64,000 nucleotides of DNA from Pezicula radicicola (lineage: Eukaryota > Ascomycota > Leotiomycetes > Helotiales > Dermateaceae): contig PDUO01000055.1 in assembly GCA_003008705.1 (NCBI GenBank), forward strand, positions 64,527 through 128,526. Direction: 5' to 3'. Positions 1 to 12,969 of the stretch are shown here, piece after piece. The position numbers and the translations under genes were made by a program. How positions within the stretch are numbered: the stretch's first letter is position 1; each line of letters starts with the position of its first letter. A model generated the notes under the pieces. The model was not told the origin of the DNA and did not search any database. It was given only the letters and a program-made list of their open reading frames with translations.

Positions 1-260
1 GCAGAACCTTAACTACTCTCCACAAAGGGGCTTATACAGTCGCTCGCAAAATTTGGCTTCCCTTTCGTGCACAGCCGCTGGAAGTTCTGTCTGGCTCTAG
101 AACAGGAGGTTTCTCGGCACAAAGAGACCAAATATGTACTTGTACATTCGCGTTGCTTAGTACCGCTCGCTTGCGAGTCATTAGGGAGATTAGCGAAAGC
201 CTACCAAAAACTACAGATTACACGTGATCATTGTCGGCAATGGGTGGATTGGGCCTGAAA
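1..260 (-). repeat. Degenerate dispersed repeat, copy 1
   Basis: The stretch from about 36 to 100 resembles 61093-61153 near the other end of the window. Read on the minus strand, both encode related peptide remnants ending in a Ser-Asp-Cys motif (here ...NFASDC, there ...SFESDC). No intact reading frame survives in this copy. The element family is not recognised. Confidence 0.45.
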
Positions 261-2600
261 AAGCAGCGATCCATACCCGACCCAATTAAATTAAGGTGTA
301 TGTTTTATGAAGGAGTGGAGTCGTGGAGAGCCGCAGCATAATTTAGTGCAAGGCCCATAGAAAAATGCTGCCTACCCACCTTCCCTTCGATGATATATAT
401 AGCAAGTTTAAGCCCTATTATATGAGCGTTTAGCAGCAAACTAGCACCCTAGAGTATCATTTCCCATACAAATTTTAGGGCAATTCGATGCAGCTCTATA
501 GTTTCAGCTGCTCTAGGGCGCCCGTTGGGCGCTGCACTCTGGCAAGGCACGAAAATAAGACAATATAAACTACGATTACAAGCTTCGACGGAATGGGGTG
601 AATAAATCTATGGTTTCGAAACTTAATTAAGCTTGCGAGAAGTGTTGCTAGATGTTAAAAAAAACTTAGAATCAGATATATTTGTGTCTTAGTATTAAGG
701 ATATATTTAGGAATAACCTTACAAAAGGATATAGTAAAGGGATAGTAGTAAAATTACAGGGAAGAGGCTCTCTTAACATAGCCTGTAGGTATATGAAGAG
801 CCTCGAAATAGCCTCGAAACATGCCCTGCTAGATGTACCATATTCCCTATCCTAGGGCTCGAAATATTATGCGGTTTACCCATGGTTATTGACATCATTG
901 GCTTATTGGGCTTGGGTAATTCAAAATGACGATCCATACCCAAGCCCCTGGGTCTAGGCCGGGCTAGGTAGTGGTTATTTACCCACTACCCGGTACTGAC
1001 ACTGCACGTCATTCGCATCACTGTCAGAAATTGTATTTCGACCTTACTATACTTCATCCAGAGCATTTCCTAGATTACAAGCTCCTAATTTCTAAGTTTA
1101 ATAGCTTCTTATTCGTGGCAATTTATGTGAAGCCCAAATAGCCAAATATAGCCTCACATGCAACCTTAACGTGGCTGATGCAGGTATGCCCAGAAAATCT
1201 ACTCTTAAGTCTATCTTGGAAAGCTTAACGCGGACGAGCACGTGGCGTCATCTGGTGCAACAACTCTCTCTTTGCCATCCTTTTGGTATGGGATACTCCC
1301 CCCCCCCCCTAAATAAACCCTATTCAGCGGCTCCGCCCCGCTACAAGTAGGAAGGCCCTTCTCTGAGTGGTGGGAAGCCCTGTTTGCCTTGTTGCACAGG
1401 CCAAAATCTGGTCTGTTGTAAAGGCCAGGGCCTACGTAGAAACTTCGAGAGGCCTGCTAGGCCATGAAATCAGTAGATTTTACTTGCTAGACGCCCCTGT
1501 CTTCCCCCTTGTACGCCCCCACCGTATAGGGTTTATTTGGGGGGAGAGTAATAAGCGAACTAGTTTCACAATAAGCTTTGGTTTGAGTATAGGCGATTTT
1601 ATCGCGCAACCAGGCTTACTAACAAGATCTAGAAGGAATTCGGTAACGCGCTAGGTCAATTTAAGGATATCTTAGACGAGCTCGCGCCACCACCACAGTC
1701 ATACCGACTTATTGCCACCACAGGCGTACCGACTTATTGTCCGAAAGGCTGGCAAGCGCACGTCGCCTAAGACCATCGCTTGGAGTTCGTGCTCCGCAGC
1801 GGCTCGGCGAGGCGACGATCACGTGTAGCTAAGGCTCGGCTAAGTCTTGAAACACTTACAGCTAATTACTTCTCCTTTTAAGAGCAAATTAGAATTATTA
1901 TTGGAGGTAATTTTACTTAGATTTAGAGTATAGAGTGTTAGATTAGATAGATTAGAAGATAACTAGTTTTGTAGGTAATTATACCTTAGTAACTCTATAG
2001 TTTTTTTTCTAAAGGACTTTACTACTCTTACATCTCCTCTATATTCTAACTCGCTCTTTATTGTATTGTTTTGGCAGCGATTTATTTTTAGTATAAGTGG
2101 CTTCTAAAGGCCTAAGCCTAACGATCGTAAGTCTCGTCACGCTATTTTACTTAAGTTCTAGACACATAGTTTTCCATAGAGACGCTGTTAAGACCTCTTA
2201 CAAGTAATATTTTCATCGCATGGGCGTCACCGGCTCCGGCTGGCCTATAGAGCTACTGTCGTATTAATAGAATATCTTGCCATAAGGCCTACCTATTTTC
2301 CTCGGCTATTATACACTGCCGGATATGGAGGAACTTACTGTTGGACTATTCCAGAGCCTCCTTCCATTGCGCCTCTACGCTTCATCAGCACTACCACACA
2401 GCCTCTCCACACTGCGCTCCTCGCCTGATGAATTCAGCCTGGGAAAATGTTGCCTACATCGTTAAATATCGCAGAGTTACTGTTATAAAAATCAAAGAAA
2501 CAGCTTCATTATCCTCTCCATCTACTCCACGGTCTACTACTATCGCCCACTTCTCTTCTTAAGTGCTGCATCATATATGAAATAAGGAAAAAAATCTTTT
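261..2600. other. Gene-poor, repeat-like intergenic region
   Basis: I see no supportable gene here. The stretch is AT-biased in places (about 1860-2060) and carries an inverted-repeat element at 1296-1548. Short ORFs at 1367-1654 and 2341-2562 show no recognisable motif and sit in sequence that looks mutated. The region probably consists of decayed transposon material upstream of the NRPS. Confidence 0.5.
1296..1548. repeat. Inverted-repeat (MITE-like) element
   Basis: The left arm (about 1297-1322: a C run followed by taaataaaccctat) is the reverse complement of the right arm (1526-1547: atagggtttatttgggggg). The core shared by both arms is about 20 bp and encloses about 200 bp of non-coding sequence. 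The length of the C run differs between arms, and no clear target-site duplication was found. Confidence 0.45.
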
Positions 2601-2638
2601 TCCAATACAAACCTTTACTTCGATCTAGGAGCCTAGCC

Positions 2639-2646
2639 TATAAAAC
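2639..2646 (+). promoter_or_regulatory. Putative TATA box of the NRPS gene
   Basis: A tataaaac motif lies 91 bp upstream of the NRPS start codon, followed by a pyrimidine-rich leader and an A-rich context just before the ATG (attaaaaATG). The placement suits a fungal core promoter, but this is motif reading only. Confidence 0.35.
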
Positions 2647-2729
2647 GCCCCATCATTTTTAAGACTTGAAGTCTCGTTCTCCAAAAAAATACCCTTTTTC
2701 ATTCTACTCAACCAACAAATACATTAAAA

Positions 2730-5700
2730 ATGACAGCTCAGACCCTACAAAAGTCTCCAGCACCCGTCTCACCAAGGGGCCGCAAACTCATCGTTGAGTT
2801 CAACAAAGCCCTTGCTCTCAACTATATCAAAACCCTCAACACCGAACCGACTTTCGAACCCGTGAGCCTGGTCCATTCATTGCTTGAACGCCAAGTCGAG
2901 AAGACACCTGGTTCCATTGCAGTTCAATTCGAGGACCATGAGCTGACATATCGGCAACTCAACTCAACTGCTAACGCAGTAGCCAGGCAACTCATGTGGG
3001 CCCGCGGTACCATTGTGCCTATCGCTGTTTCAAGGTCCACCAACCTTATCATCGCGCTCTTAGCTGTTCTAAAAGCTGGGGCTTCCTACGTCCTTCTCTC
3101 GGCTGATTCTCCACTTGAACGAAATCAGTTTATCATCAAAGATACAGAAGCTTCGCTCGTTATCGTTGACGACAATACCCAAGGATGGTTTGAGGGAGCC
3201 CATGAGGCATCGATCGAGGACATGGTAGCTCGGTCCCGAATGATGGGTACAAAGTATCGCACCGACCTTAATATCTACCAAGCATCTTCGGATATTGCTT
3301 ATGTCATCTATACTTCTGGCACCACTGGAAACTCAAAAGGCGTTCTTTTGTCACACGCTGCCGCCTGTACTGGCCTCTCCGCGATGCCAACCTTGGACGA
3401 GTCGCGGCCTTTCCGACAACTTCTGTGCCATTCACCAAACTTCAGTGCCGCTCAGCGCACTATTCTCGGCACCCTCTGTCGGGGAGGGACCTTGTGTCTG
3501 GCGAGCAAGGACGATATTACTCTACATCTGAATGATACCATCGATAAAATGGGAATCTCTTCGCTTGAGATCACACCTAGCATGCTCAAGCTCGTTGACC
3601 CATTAACGCTTCCTACCACAGTCAAGAAGATCACGCTCGGTGGGGAAGCTGTAGGGCCAGCAATTGTTGAGACGTGGGCTACGAGAGTTCAGCTTATCAG
3701 CGCTTATGGCCTCAGTGAATGCACTCAAGTATACCTACTCCAGTCTGCACCGTGGTTGATGGACTACTAACAATCCCTAGTTGAACATGAGACACCAACT
3801 CAAGTTAGGTCATACATCTCGAACGATTGGTAGACCCTCAGATAGTAAGAACGCCATTTCATATTCATGCCCTTCAGAGTCCTAAATTTTGGGATTTTGA
3901 TACTTCCCCCATATTTAATTACACGGTGTACTGACCAACTCCTAGGCACTACATGTCATGTGCTAGCCCCGGGCAGCATTGATCGTGTCCCTCCAATGGT
4001 ACCAGGCGAGCTCTGTCTTGGCGGTGATCAGCTTGGCGAAGGATATCTCAACCTTCCTGAGAAGACTCGAGAAGTCTTCATCGATAATCCTTTTGGAGCG
4101 GGTCGCCTCTACCGCACGGGTGATATGGTTGTTGTCACCGAAGATGGTACGATCGAACTAATCGGCAGGATTGATCAACAGACTAAGATTGACGGGCAAC
4201 GAGTTGAACCAAACGAATCCAACTCTATAATCCAGGTTCACCAAGGTGTGGTCCAGTCATGCGTCGTATCCGCCTTCATTCTCAACCGCAGAGCTTTGGT
4301 TGCTCTCGTCGTTCCCCAGAAGGGCAGGGAATGGACTAGCCTCGTTAAAGAGATACGCTTAGCACTGCGGATTCAGCTTCCTGCTTATGCTATTCCTAGC
4401 TATTGGGTTCAGCAGGAAGAACTGCCACTCAATGTTAGCGGAAAAGTCGATATCTCTAGTTTAGTTAAGACTGTGGAATCTATGGGTGCTGATAAGTTGA
4501 TGCCATCAAATACACCACCGATTCCCTCGTCACGATCATTGTCCTCGTCACCGCCAGAAACCACGAACCTTTTTGAGTCTAGGATTGCCACATTTATCGC
4601 GAGTGTTCTTTCTATATCCCTAACCACGGTCGACCTCGAAGCATCTTTTCAGGAGCTTGGCGGCTCATCCCTGGATGCGATCGTTGTGGCATCAAAGCTT
4701 CGAAAAATGGATATTCACGTCTCTGTTTCGGATATCTTACAATCCAATTCTATTAGAGAGATAGCAGCACACTGCACGGAGTCAAACCTGGGAGAGGCGG
4801 TTCCTCCTCCTCCTTTCTCGTTACTTCCACAAGGAGTTAAGCTGGACCGCGCAGGGCTGGAGGATGCCTACCCAGTCACACCTCTTCAGGAGGGAGTCTT
4901 AGCAGACTCAATCTTGGGTAAAGTGAACTACGTCTATCGGCGTATCTACAAACTCCAAGGGGTCAGTCCTTCGCTACTTCGTAGCGCCATGGAAACCGTT
5001 CTGGCTCGCAGCAACATTCTGCGGACGACCTTCTTCCCTTGGAAGAGAAGTTTCATGCAAGTGGTCAAACCAACGGCTAACCTGCCTTGGACACTTGTCA
5101 AAGGCAAATCCCTACAGAACTTCTTGCGCGACTCATCCAGAAACGAAATGCCACTTCATGATTCCCTCGTTCGAGCAGTCGTGGTTGATGAAGAATTTCT
5201 TATTCTCGAGATGCACCATGGTTTATTCGACTTCTGGTCCAGCCAATTCATTATCGAAGACACCATAGCAATATTGCAAGGAAACCGTACGATTCCCCGC
5301 TTACCATTCAGCTCGTATGTTGCATACCAGCAACGTAAGCACGATGAATATGCCAAAAGCTTCTGGAAAGATTATCTTCAGACAGCTCCTCTAACTGTGC
5401 TTGATCTTACGGCGACAGCCAAATCTAGCCAGAGCACTGAGCCTTTCGTTCTGATATATGATCTGGGGAATGGTATGTTAGATTTTAGTCACACTCATGG
5501 CGTTACCATGGGGACTGTCCTTCATGCGGCTTGGGCTCTCACCCTGGCTTCAGCACTCGATTCAACAGACATTACTTTTGTGACAGCATTTTCCGGGAGA
5601 GATGCCGATATTGATGGCATACTATCCCTCGACGGCCCGACTCTCTGTACCGTACCCATGCGGGTACGTGTAGATAATACAGCCTCGGCTATAGACTACA

Positions 5701-8700
5701 CCAAGAGTGTGCAGACTAATCTTTGGAACTTATCCAAGTATGCACACTCTGGGATGCGGAATGCGCTAACGGCAGCGTCGATGAAACCAAGTTCCTTCAA
5801 CACCATGGTAAATCTGCTTGTCAATATACCGAGGTTCCCAGGAGAATCCCCACTTGTACCCATCCTAACCCACGGAAATAACTTTACGCAGTGAGTTGAA
5901 CCCATTTCATTGCTTTTCCCGGCAATACGACCTCAAGAGGCACCTTTATGAAACTGACAATGCATTCAGATATATCACCATCGAAGTCAGCGAGATGGAT
6001 CCGACTTCTGTCAAGATGCTGGTTCCGTATTCAGCAGATCGGGCTTCCGCTCAGACTTTACTCGAAAGCTTCGCCAATATTGTTAGATCTATGGCTGAAA
6101 AGCCTGATGGTTTGGTTAGCCAAGTATCTTCGGCGCATTCCTTATTTCAAGAAGCGAAACCGCAAGATATCCCAACCTCGCCTAGTTCAACGCCAGTCTT
6201 TGGGCTAGCACATTCAGCCTTCGAGTCATTTGCCGCTTCCACCCCGACAAAGATCGCTCTTCGCACAACCACAGGTCGAATGTTGTCATATGGCGAGCTC
6301 AATGCGAAAGCAAATAGCTTTGCTTCGTGGCTGATTTCCAAAGGTGTTCAGCATGGCGAGATCATACCACTCTACATGGAGAAATCAGTCGAGACCTTGA
6401 TCTCGATCTTTGGAATCCTTAAAGCTGGAGCCGCATTCACGCCTCTGGATCCACTTAATCCGCATGATCGTAATGCTTTTATCGTTAAGGATGTTGGGGC
6501 ATTGCGGATTGTATCCGACAGAAAGAACAGAGAAGCTTGTGCCTCGTTCGGCGCCGAACTGATTATTACCGAAGACATGGATCTCTCGTCACAAGGCGAG
6601 CGAAACCCTATAGTCCCAAAGCTTACACCCGATAGTGTCATCTATGTCATCTATACCTCTGGCTCTACTGGTCTTCCGAAAGGTGTTCTGGTACAACACT
6701 CAGCTGTCACAGCTTCGACAGAGGGAATGGTTGAAGCTACTGCCATGACTTCTGAATGGAACGCTTTGTGGGTCCTGAACTACGTCTTCGATGCATCATA
6801 TTTTGATGTATTTACAATATTCTCGGTCGGAGCGACCTTGTGTCTCGGTCCACAGGCCGAGCTTCTGTCAAACCTCGCCAAATACATTAATGAGCTGGGA
6901 ATTGAACAGGTAATGCTCACGCCTACCATCACGAAGCTTATCAGTGGTGGGCCAGCTCAAGTCCCTCGCCTGAAGGTTTTAAACGTATGCGGTGAGAAAA
7001 TCGACGTCAATATTTTACAGTGGGCGCAAAGCGTGGATGTATACAATGGGTATGTTTTCTTTCCGCTCGAAACTTTTCACGGAGCTAACCTTAGTTAACA
7101 GTTACGGGCCCACCGAAGCCACCATTCTCATGACGATCTCCCATGTCAAACCGGGCAGCAGCTTGAATAGCATTGGCTTCCCATTGAAGCATGCGACGGC
7201 CGTCATAGTTCCTCCAGAAGGAGGAAGTTTAGAGCGTGTTCCACTTGGGACCGTCGGTGAACTTTGCGTCCGCGGTCCTCATCTTGCAAAAGGTTACCTC
7301 AATCGACCGGAACAGACAAACGCAGCTTTTGTCCAAGATATCGATGGCGCGCCACTTTACCGAACTGGAGATCTAGGACGTTGGGCAGAAGATGGGAGCC
7401 TTGAGTAAGCCTCTCCATATTACCACTGATACATGTACTAATATAATAATCTTCTTTCAGATGCCTCGGACGTAAGGATTACCAAATCAAGCTCAATGGC
7501 TTCCGGATTGAGCTCGGTGAGATAGAAAACGCTATCCTCCACACTGGCGAGGTCGATGCCGCCATTGTATCCGTCGCTGAAGTACATGGAAAGCGGCAGC
7601 TTGTTGCCTTCTGTATCTTCAAGGGTGACTATCGGCCGGGCAGTACAACACCGCTGCCACCAGCAGACCGATTGGAGCGAGTCACGAACCTCTTGCCACA
7701 ACTTACTACCATCTCGCACTATATGATGCCGACTCTTTTCTTCCCTTTCAGGTGTCTCCCGACCCTGCCATCGGGCAAAGCCAACAGGATAGCACTTGTA
7801 GCTTTGGTCGAGCGCATGCAAAAGGCGGAGATCACGGAGTACCTACCCCATGATAGGACTTCCAACGAATTCCAAGCTGTGTCGACCGAAGAAGAGCGGG
7901 TGATGCAGCAGGCATGGGCATCTGTCCTAGACGAGCCTGAAGAGTCGATTGGTGCTAACTCGGTCTTTCTCAGTCTTGGAGGAGACTCTATATCGGCTAT
8001 CAATGTCGTTGCGGCATGCCGACAACTCTCTTACAGCATCTCAGTGTCCCATATTCTGTCCAATCCAACGCTCGCAGAGCAGGCAAAGAACCTCAAATTA
8101 GTAACGGAGAAGAAAGCTGCAGTGGACGTCAAATATGTGATTCCACAGTCGGTTCTGTCGGCTATCGGAAATGTTGGCATCAACTATGACCAAAGCATCG
8201 AGGAAATCTATCCTTGTGGCCCTGGGCAGATCGAATTCCTAACGCAAGGCCACAAGAAACAGCAATTCTGGAATCTCACGGCTTGCCGAGATCTTCCTCG
8301 GGATTTCGACCTTGAACGCTGGACGAAAGTCACAACGCATCTGACGGCCAGAAATCAGATTCTGAGAACAATGTACTATCAAGCAAATCACAATGAAGAT
8401 TTGTCTTGGTATCAGGTAAGCTTCTACTGTTCGTGATGTCTAACCAAACTCGTTTTGCTTACAAGGTTGTTAGATCGTACTCAAAGAGCCAGTTCTCAAT
8501 TATGAATCCATTTTCTATACAACTGAAGCCGAGAAGCTTCAGTACATGGAAGAGTTACGGGATAGCCTTTTCACATTTGGCAAGCCAAATATCAAGTACA
8601 GAGTCCTTCACTCTTTACAAGACGGCTCGAGAACGCTCTGCATCAAGGTGGACCACGGGTCCTACGATGGAACACTGCTTCGAATCTTTGACGATCAATT

Positions 8701-9541
8701 CAGGGCTATCGCTAGTGGGGACAGCCATCTTCCTCCCGTCAACTCGTTCAAGCGCTTTATCGACTGGACATACAATGGAGACCGCAGCAAGGCATTGCAA
8801 TATTGGAAAATGTCGCTCGAGACGTACAAGCCGGGGCATAACCTGCCACTTCAACCCATCGCAGACAGGCTCAAATTTGCCCCCGTGAATGCAGACGTCG
8901 ACAGTATCGCAGCAAAGTTCGGTGTCACTGCATCAACTGTTTTCCAGGCCGCATACTCTGTCGTTGCTGGGAGACTGAGCGGCACAACAGACGTACTAGT
9001 CGACAACCTTCTTACCGGTCGCAACGCAGACGTTGAGAATCCCCAGCTTTTGAATGGCGCTTGTGCAAATTTCCTGCCCTTCCGCTCGCAACTGTCTGAA
9101 ACCGATACCATCGAGCAGTTCCTCAAAGATACACAAACCCAGTTTTGGGATACGACCGAGCAGGGAACCGTCGGTTTGACTGACATCTACACTGCGCTAG
9201 GCAGAGATCGGAAGGCACATTCCGCAAAGTTGCTATATTGCTTTCAACCCTTCGAACCTGCTCCTACTAACGCCAAATCTGACCATATGCGCTGGATTGT
9301 TATGGCACAGAGCAAGGTCTTCATGTCAATCAATTATGCCCTTATGGTTGAGGTCCAGAAGACGGTACAAGGTCATAAATTCAAGTTACAATGGGACAAT
9401 ACGGTTTTGACTGATGAGCAAGTTGGCAAATTTGTGGTTTTATATAATGCAGTTTTGGGAGAAATGGCTAGAGACAGGGATGGACGATTGGCTGAGCTAA
9501 TGGCTATAGAGACAGATTTGGAGGCTTTGTGGAGGGCTTAA
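2730..9541 (+). CDS. Bimodular non-ribosomal peptide synthetase, A-T-C-A-T-C
   Basis: Activates and condenses two substrates into a dipeptide-type product. Seven exons (2730-3728, 3781-3844, 3946-5890, 5970-7049, 7102-7404, 7461-8415, 8474-9541) join in phase to about 2137 aa. A1 has YVIYTSGTTG, an unusual AYGLSECT at the A5 position and YRTGD. T1 has LGGSS (serine near residue 595). C1 has HHGLFDFW (near 778). A2 has YVIYTSGSTG, FDASYFD, YGPTE and YRTGD. T2 has LGGDS (near 1636). The terminal C2 has DHGSYDG (near 1842), keeping the second His and the Asp. There is no thioesterase or reductase. This order and length match known fungal diketopiperazine synthetases such as FtmA/RoqA, where the last C domain cyclises; that function here is inferred. 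A1 lacks the Asp that normally binds the substrate amino group (NFSAAQ in place of FDxS), so its substrate may be unusual. All essential motifs are present and the gene looks intact. Confidence 0.92.
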
Positions 9542-10539
9542 AATTGTAGGGATTGACATTGCTATTTAGGGAAAGGAGTTAGTTTTTTTGTAGCTGTGTA
9601 TTTGTAACTAAGCGTGTAGACAAAAATTAGGGCTTTCATAAATAATATAATTCAATGAACACTGCCCTGGGTGGGAATTTCTACACCGCGTCGCCCAATT
9701 ACTCGTAGGCAAGCGGTAACTCATTTGAGCACCATGACTCCTTCCTCATCCCTGGGTCTGCCAGTCTTATTCCTGGTCTCTATAAGGGGGAAAAGGAATA
9801 ACATCTCCAAGGGTACGCGTACGCGTCCATTGCGTTACAATATTATTACAACAATGCTCTTTCTTTCATTGTATTGGTATTCTCACCGCCTCACTTCGAA
9901 CAATTACGGCACTTAGCTCCTCTCCCCCTGCAATGGACTTCCTACAGTTTCACCCAACCTATAGGGTCCTCATCTGCACCTCCTGTAAATATGTATGAAC
10001 CTCGATTAGGTGATTGTAATAGAGAATGTTATAGGTAGTAATATATAAGTTAAGTATATATATAAAATAAATTAAGAATTAAGTAAATTTCCTTGTCTTA
10101 AAAATAAAGATAAAAGGTAAAGTTTCCGGACTCGAAGTTTGGTCTCTTGCATACATTTTTGCAACTACTAGGAAATACAGGAATATTAACTTCTACTTGT
10201 TCCTACCGTCTACCTATCACGCTGGCCCATTGAGCAGGCCCAAAGTCAACTCATGGATCTCAACCCCAATCCAATAGGTGCAGGCGTGAATAAGCCTCTA
10301 CCCTACAAACACTCAGCAGCCTTCGATACCTGACTCTATTCGTCGTTCTTAAGCGATTCCCATGGGTCAGCACAGCTTTGTGTCCGGAAATCGTAGCTAC
10401 CAGGTGCTGGTTTAGGCCTTGTTTCTCTGAGTCGAGTTGAAGAAGGACACGATATTTTCTGGAAGGAGCAGATGTGTTTCGTAAGCGACAACCATCTTTC
10501 TGTTATGTATGACAACTATCTGCAGTGGATGGGAAGGTC
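9542..10539. other. Intergenic, no gene seen
   Basis: Contains the NRPS 3' region and an AT-rich tract near 10010-10110. A short ORF at 9671-9916 has no recognisable motif. I see no supportable gene. Confidence 0.5.
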
Positions 10540-11990
10540 ATTAACGCAGCTGCTCGTATGTGCGGAGTAGGTCGCTCCGGCGTAGAAGTCAAATCGTGCG
10601 CGGGATGCAAAGTGATGAGGTATTGCTCGAGGATCAGTGTCCACGGTTCAAATACCCTCAAACGCGTGATCATCTATTCTGCCTCTCATCTTTAAAGTCT
10701 GATCTCCAGTAAACCTGCTGATGCACGGGTTATAGGATTGTCAGAGGAACGCTTGGAAGAGTCATCATAAATACGAGTGCAAGCTTCTCGCGGACCACGA
10801 ATTGCTCCTTCTACCACGCGCTCTTCTGCGGCTTCTGTGCCGAAGAGCAAATGGCTCTCCGAGTAATCAGCAATGGGATGCTATACAGAAGCTGAGCTCT
10901 CATTTGGACAACTACCGTAAGGCGAGCAACAAATGGAAGGAGATTGTTTTATCGAGTAAGAAAGTAAAAGAATTACTAGGTTTACCTGATCGCAAGGAGG
11001 ACATTCAAAGCTTGTATTGCCGAGTAAGTGTTTTTACAATCCAACGGAGATGCACTTAATAATGCGAAACAGATCCTATTGAATTGTATGGGCTTGGGGC
11101 TGTTAGAATTTGAAACTGTCGGTATGGCCTTGGACCCTTTAGCGTCCCTAATGAACCACTCTTGCAACCCCAATGCCGTCTGCTTGTTTGAGGGCACGAC
11201 GATACGTGTCCGGTCGTTGAAACCGATATCCCCAGATCAAGAGATCTTCATCTCATACACGGACAATACAATGGATTATGACGTGAGGAGTCACTTGTTG
11301 AAATCTAAATGGTTTTTTACCTGCAAATGTACATTCTAGCTGCATTTCGATCCTCTTATAGCATCGCTGACCTACTGGCCGATTCGATAGGCCCGGAATG
11401 CCTTAACGGGCCGTCAACTGGGAGACCGCATGATGCGCGAATCAAGTCGCTGTTATTTTGCATCGCTAACGACATAGATATGCTCCGCAAGCCTGAAGAA
11501 GGCAAAGCCGCCATCTCCAAAATTTGCGGCTCGACATCTTGGGAGCAGGTGTGGCCGGTACATATTCAACCAATGCCGCATCTACGATTCAACCTCACTC
11601 ATAGTTATTTGGCAAATGGGAACTGGATTGAAGCGCTCCGCCACATCTTACCCGTTTGCCTGGTCAGCGATCCGATTCTCTTCTGTAGCCGCTCGCATCC
11701 CGTCCCGTAGGCCGATTGCACATGCTGCTTTCTGTTCTTTCACGGGTGATCGAGCAGGAAGAGTGTGACGGATTAGAAGCCCTAACGCGTGTGTTAGGGT
11801 TGCAGCTTTCGATAGTTTAGAAGCACTGCTTACTAAACTAAATGGAGGACGTTTCGAAGAGTCACGGAGGCAATAGCACACTCGCCAAGGATGTTCGATA
11901 TGCTTGTGCCGACCAGACCACTCTGCTGAATGAGACGGTCAAGACGTTTGGAGAGCAACAAAAGACGTCTCTAGCTCTTTGGATGACAGG
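10540..11990 (+). pseudogene. SET and MYND (SMYD-like) protein, broken
   Basis: The family methylates lysine on proteins. An MYND zinc finger starts near 10596 with SCAGCKVMRYCSR and continues after a probable intron at about 10724 with CQRNAWKSHHKYEC. A helical insert follows (10802-11020), then a second probable intron ending near 11072. The SET core follows with the hallmark NHSCNPNA near 11155 and FISY near 11250, ending at FFTCKC. An in-frame TAG at 11336-11338 then interrupts the gene. The C-terminal part (WEQVWPVHIQP, NWIEALRHIL) continues in another frame from about 11380 and decays after 11700. At least one stop and one frameshift indicate a pseudogene. A rescue by unusual splicing is less likely but not excluded. 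Confidence 0.65.
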
Positions 11991-12969
11991 ACTACTCTAG
12001 GAAGCAGCCTAAGCCGCATAAGGAAATCTGCTAACCTGGGCCGGCATCTATTAGTCTGCTGTCTTGCGAATAATATATAACTTTGCTTAGGGTGCGTTAG
12101 ACAGTGAGGAAATGAGGAAAACTTGTTCCTTTATAGATTTTCAAATTACACAAGTGTTATCACCCTATATCCAAGGCATTACGATTCTGCTACGCGATGT
12201 CAAACAGAGACACAAGCTGAGACGGGGAGTCTTACGATTTTATAGACGCTATGGATAATCCAAAGGTGATTGTTGTTTAAGCTGAAGGGAGATAATGAAG
12301 ATGTGCGGCAAATGAATTGTCTCGATCATTCTAAGGGAGGCACAAATGTTTGCATTGGCAACTGGCAATAATGTCCCAGATCACGGTTTGCAGCTTGTCG
12401 GGTTGTGTACGGGTGCGACCGTCAGATTTCTGCCAGAACTCTAGTCACCACCCGTCCTTCCAATAGGGTGAGTCCCGATGCAGGTATTCCCAAGCCTCAT
12501 CACTGCCGATCATCAAACCTCGGGAAACGATTGGCAGCTCAGCTCATCAAGCAACTCGGGCATGATCGGCATCACAGAGTTCGTCCATGACTTGCTTCTT
12601 CCTGGGGTGAACCGTGCCATGGGTACCCATATCAACACCAATTAAAATCCTCGGGCCAGCATACCATCCGTCAATATTTAATCTACGAGGATTATTTGCG
12701 CAGTTTGTGATGGCTTGCATTATCGGTCCTGTTGAGGAAATGGCCTGAGCTTTGCTGAGGTAAAGGACGATCAAAGCAAGGCTGAAGGCTGCGATTAATA
12801 CCCAGTCACTCCACAAATGTTCCTGGCTTTGGTACATTTGTGGGCACATTAGCCCGCCGACGCACAGTACGATTCCTGTGTGCTTATGTGCCAGATTTAC
12901 TGTTCAACCGGTCTCTTTCCTAAGTTCCCAATTTCCCAACCTACTGTCGCTTCGGAAAGATAGTCCGAA
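11991..12969. other. Intergenic with one unrecognised ORF
   Basis: The only ORF of note is 12547-12849 on the minus strand (100 aa), with one hydrophobic stretch (about residues 16-32) and no known motif. It may be a relic. The stretch just before 12970 is the 5' region of the following gene. Confidence 0.35.
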
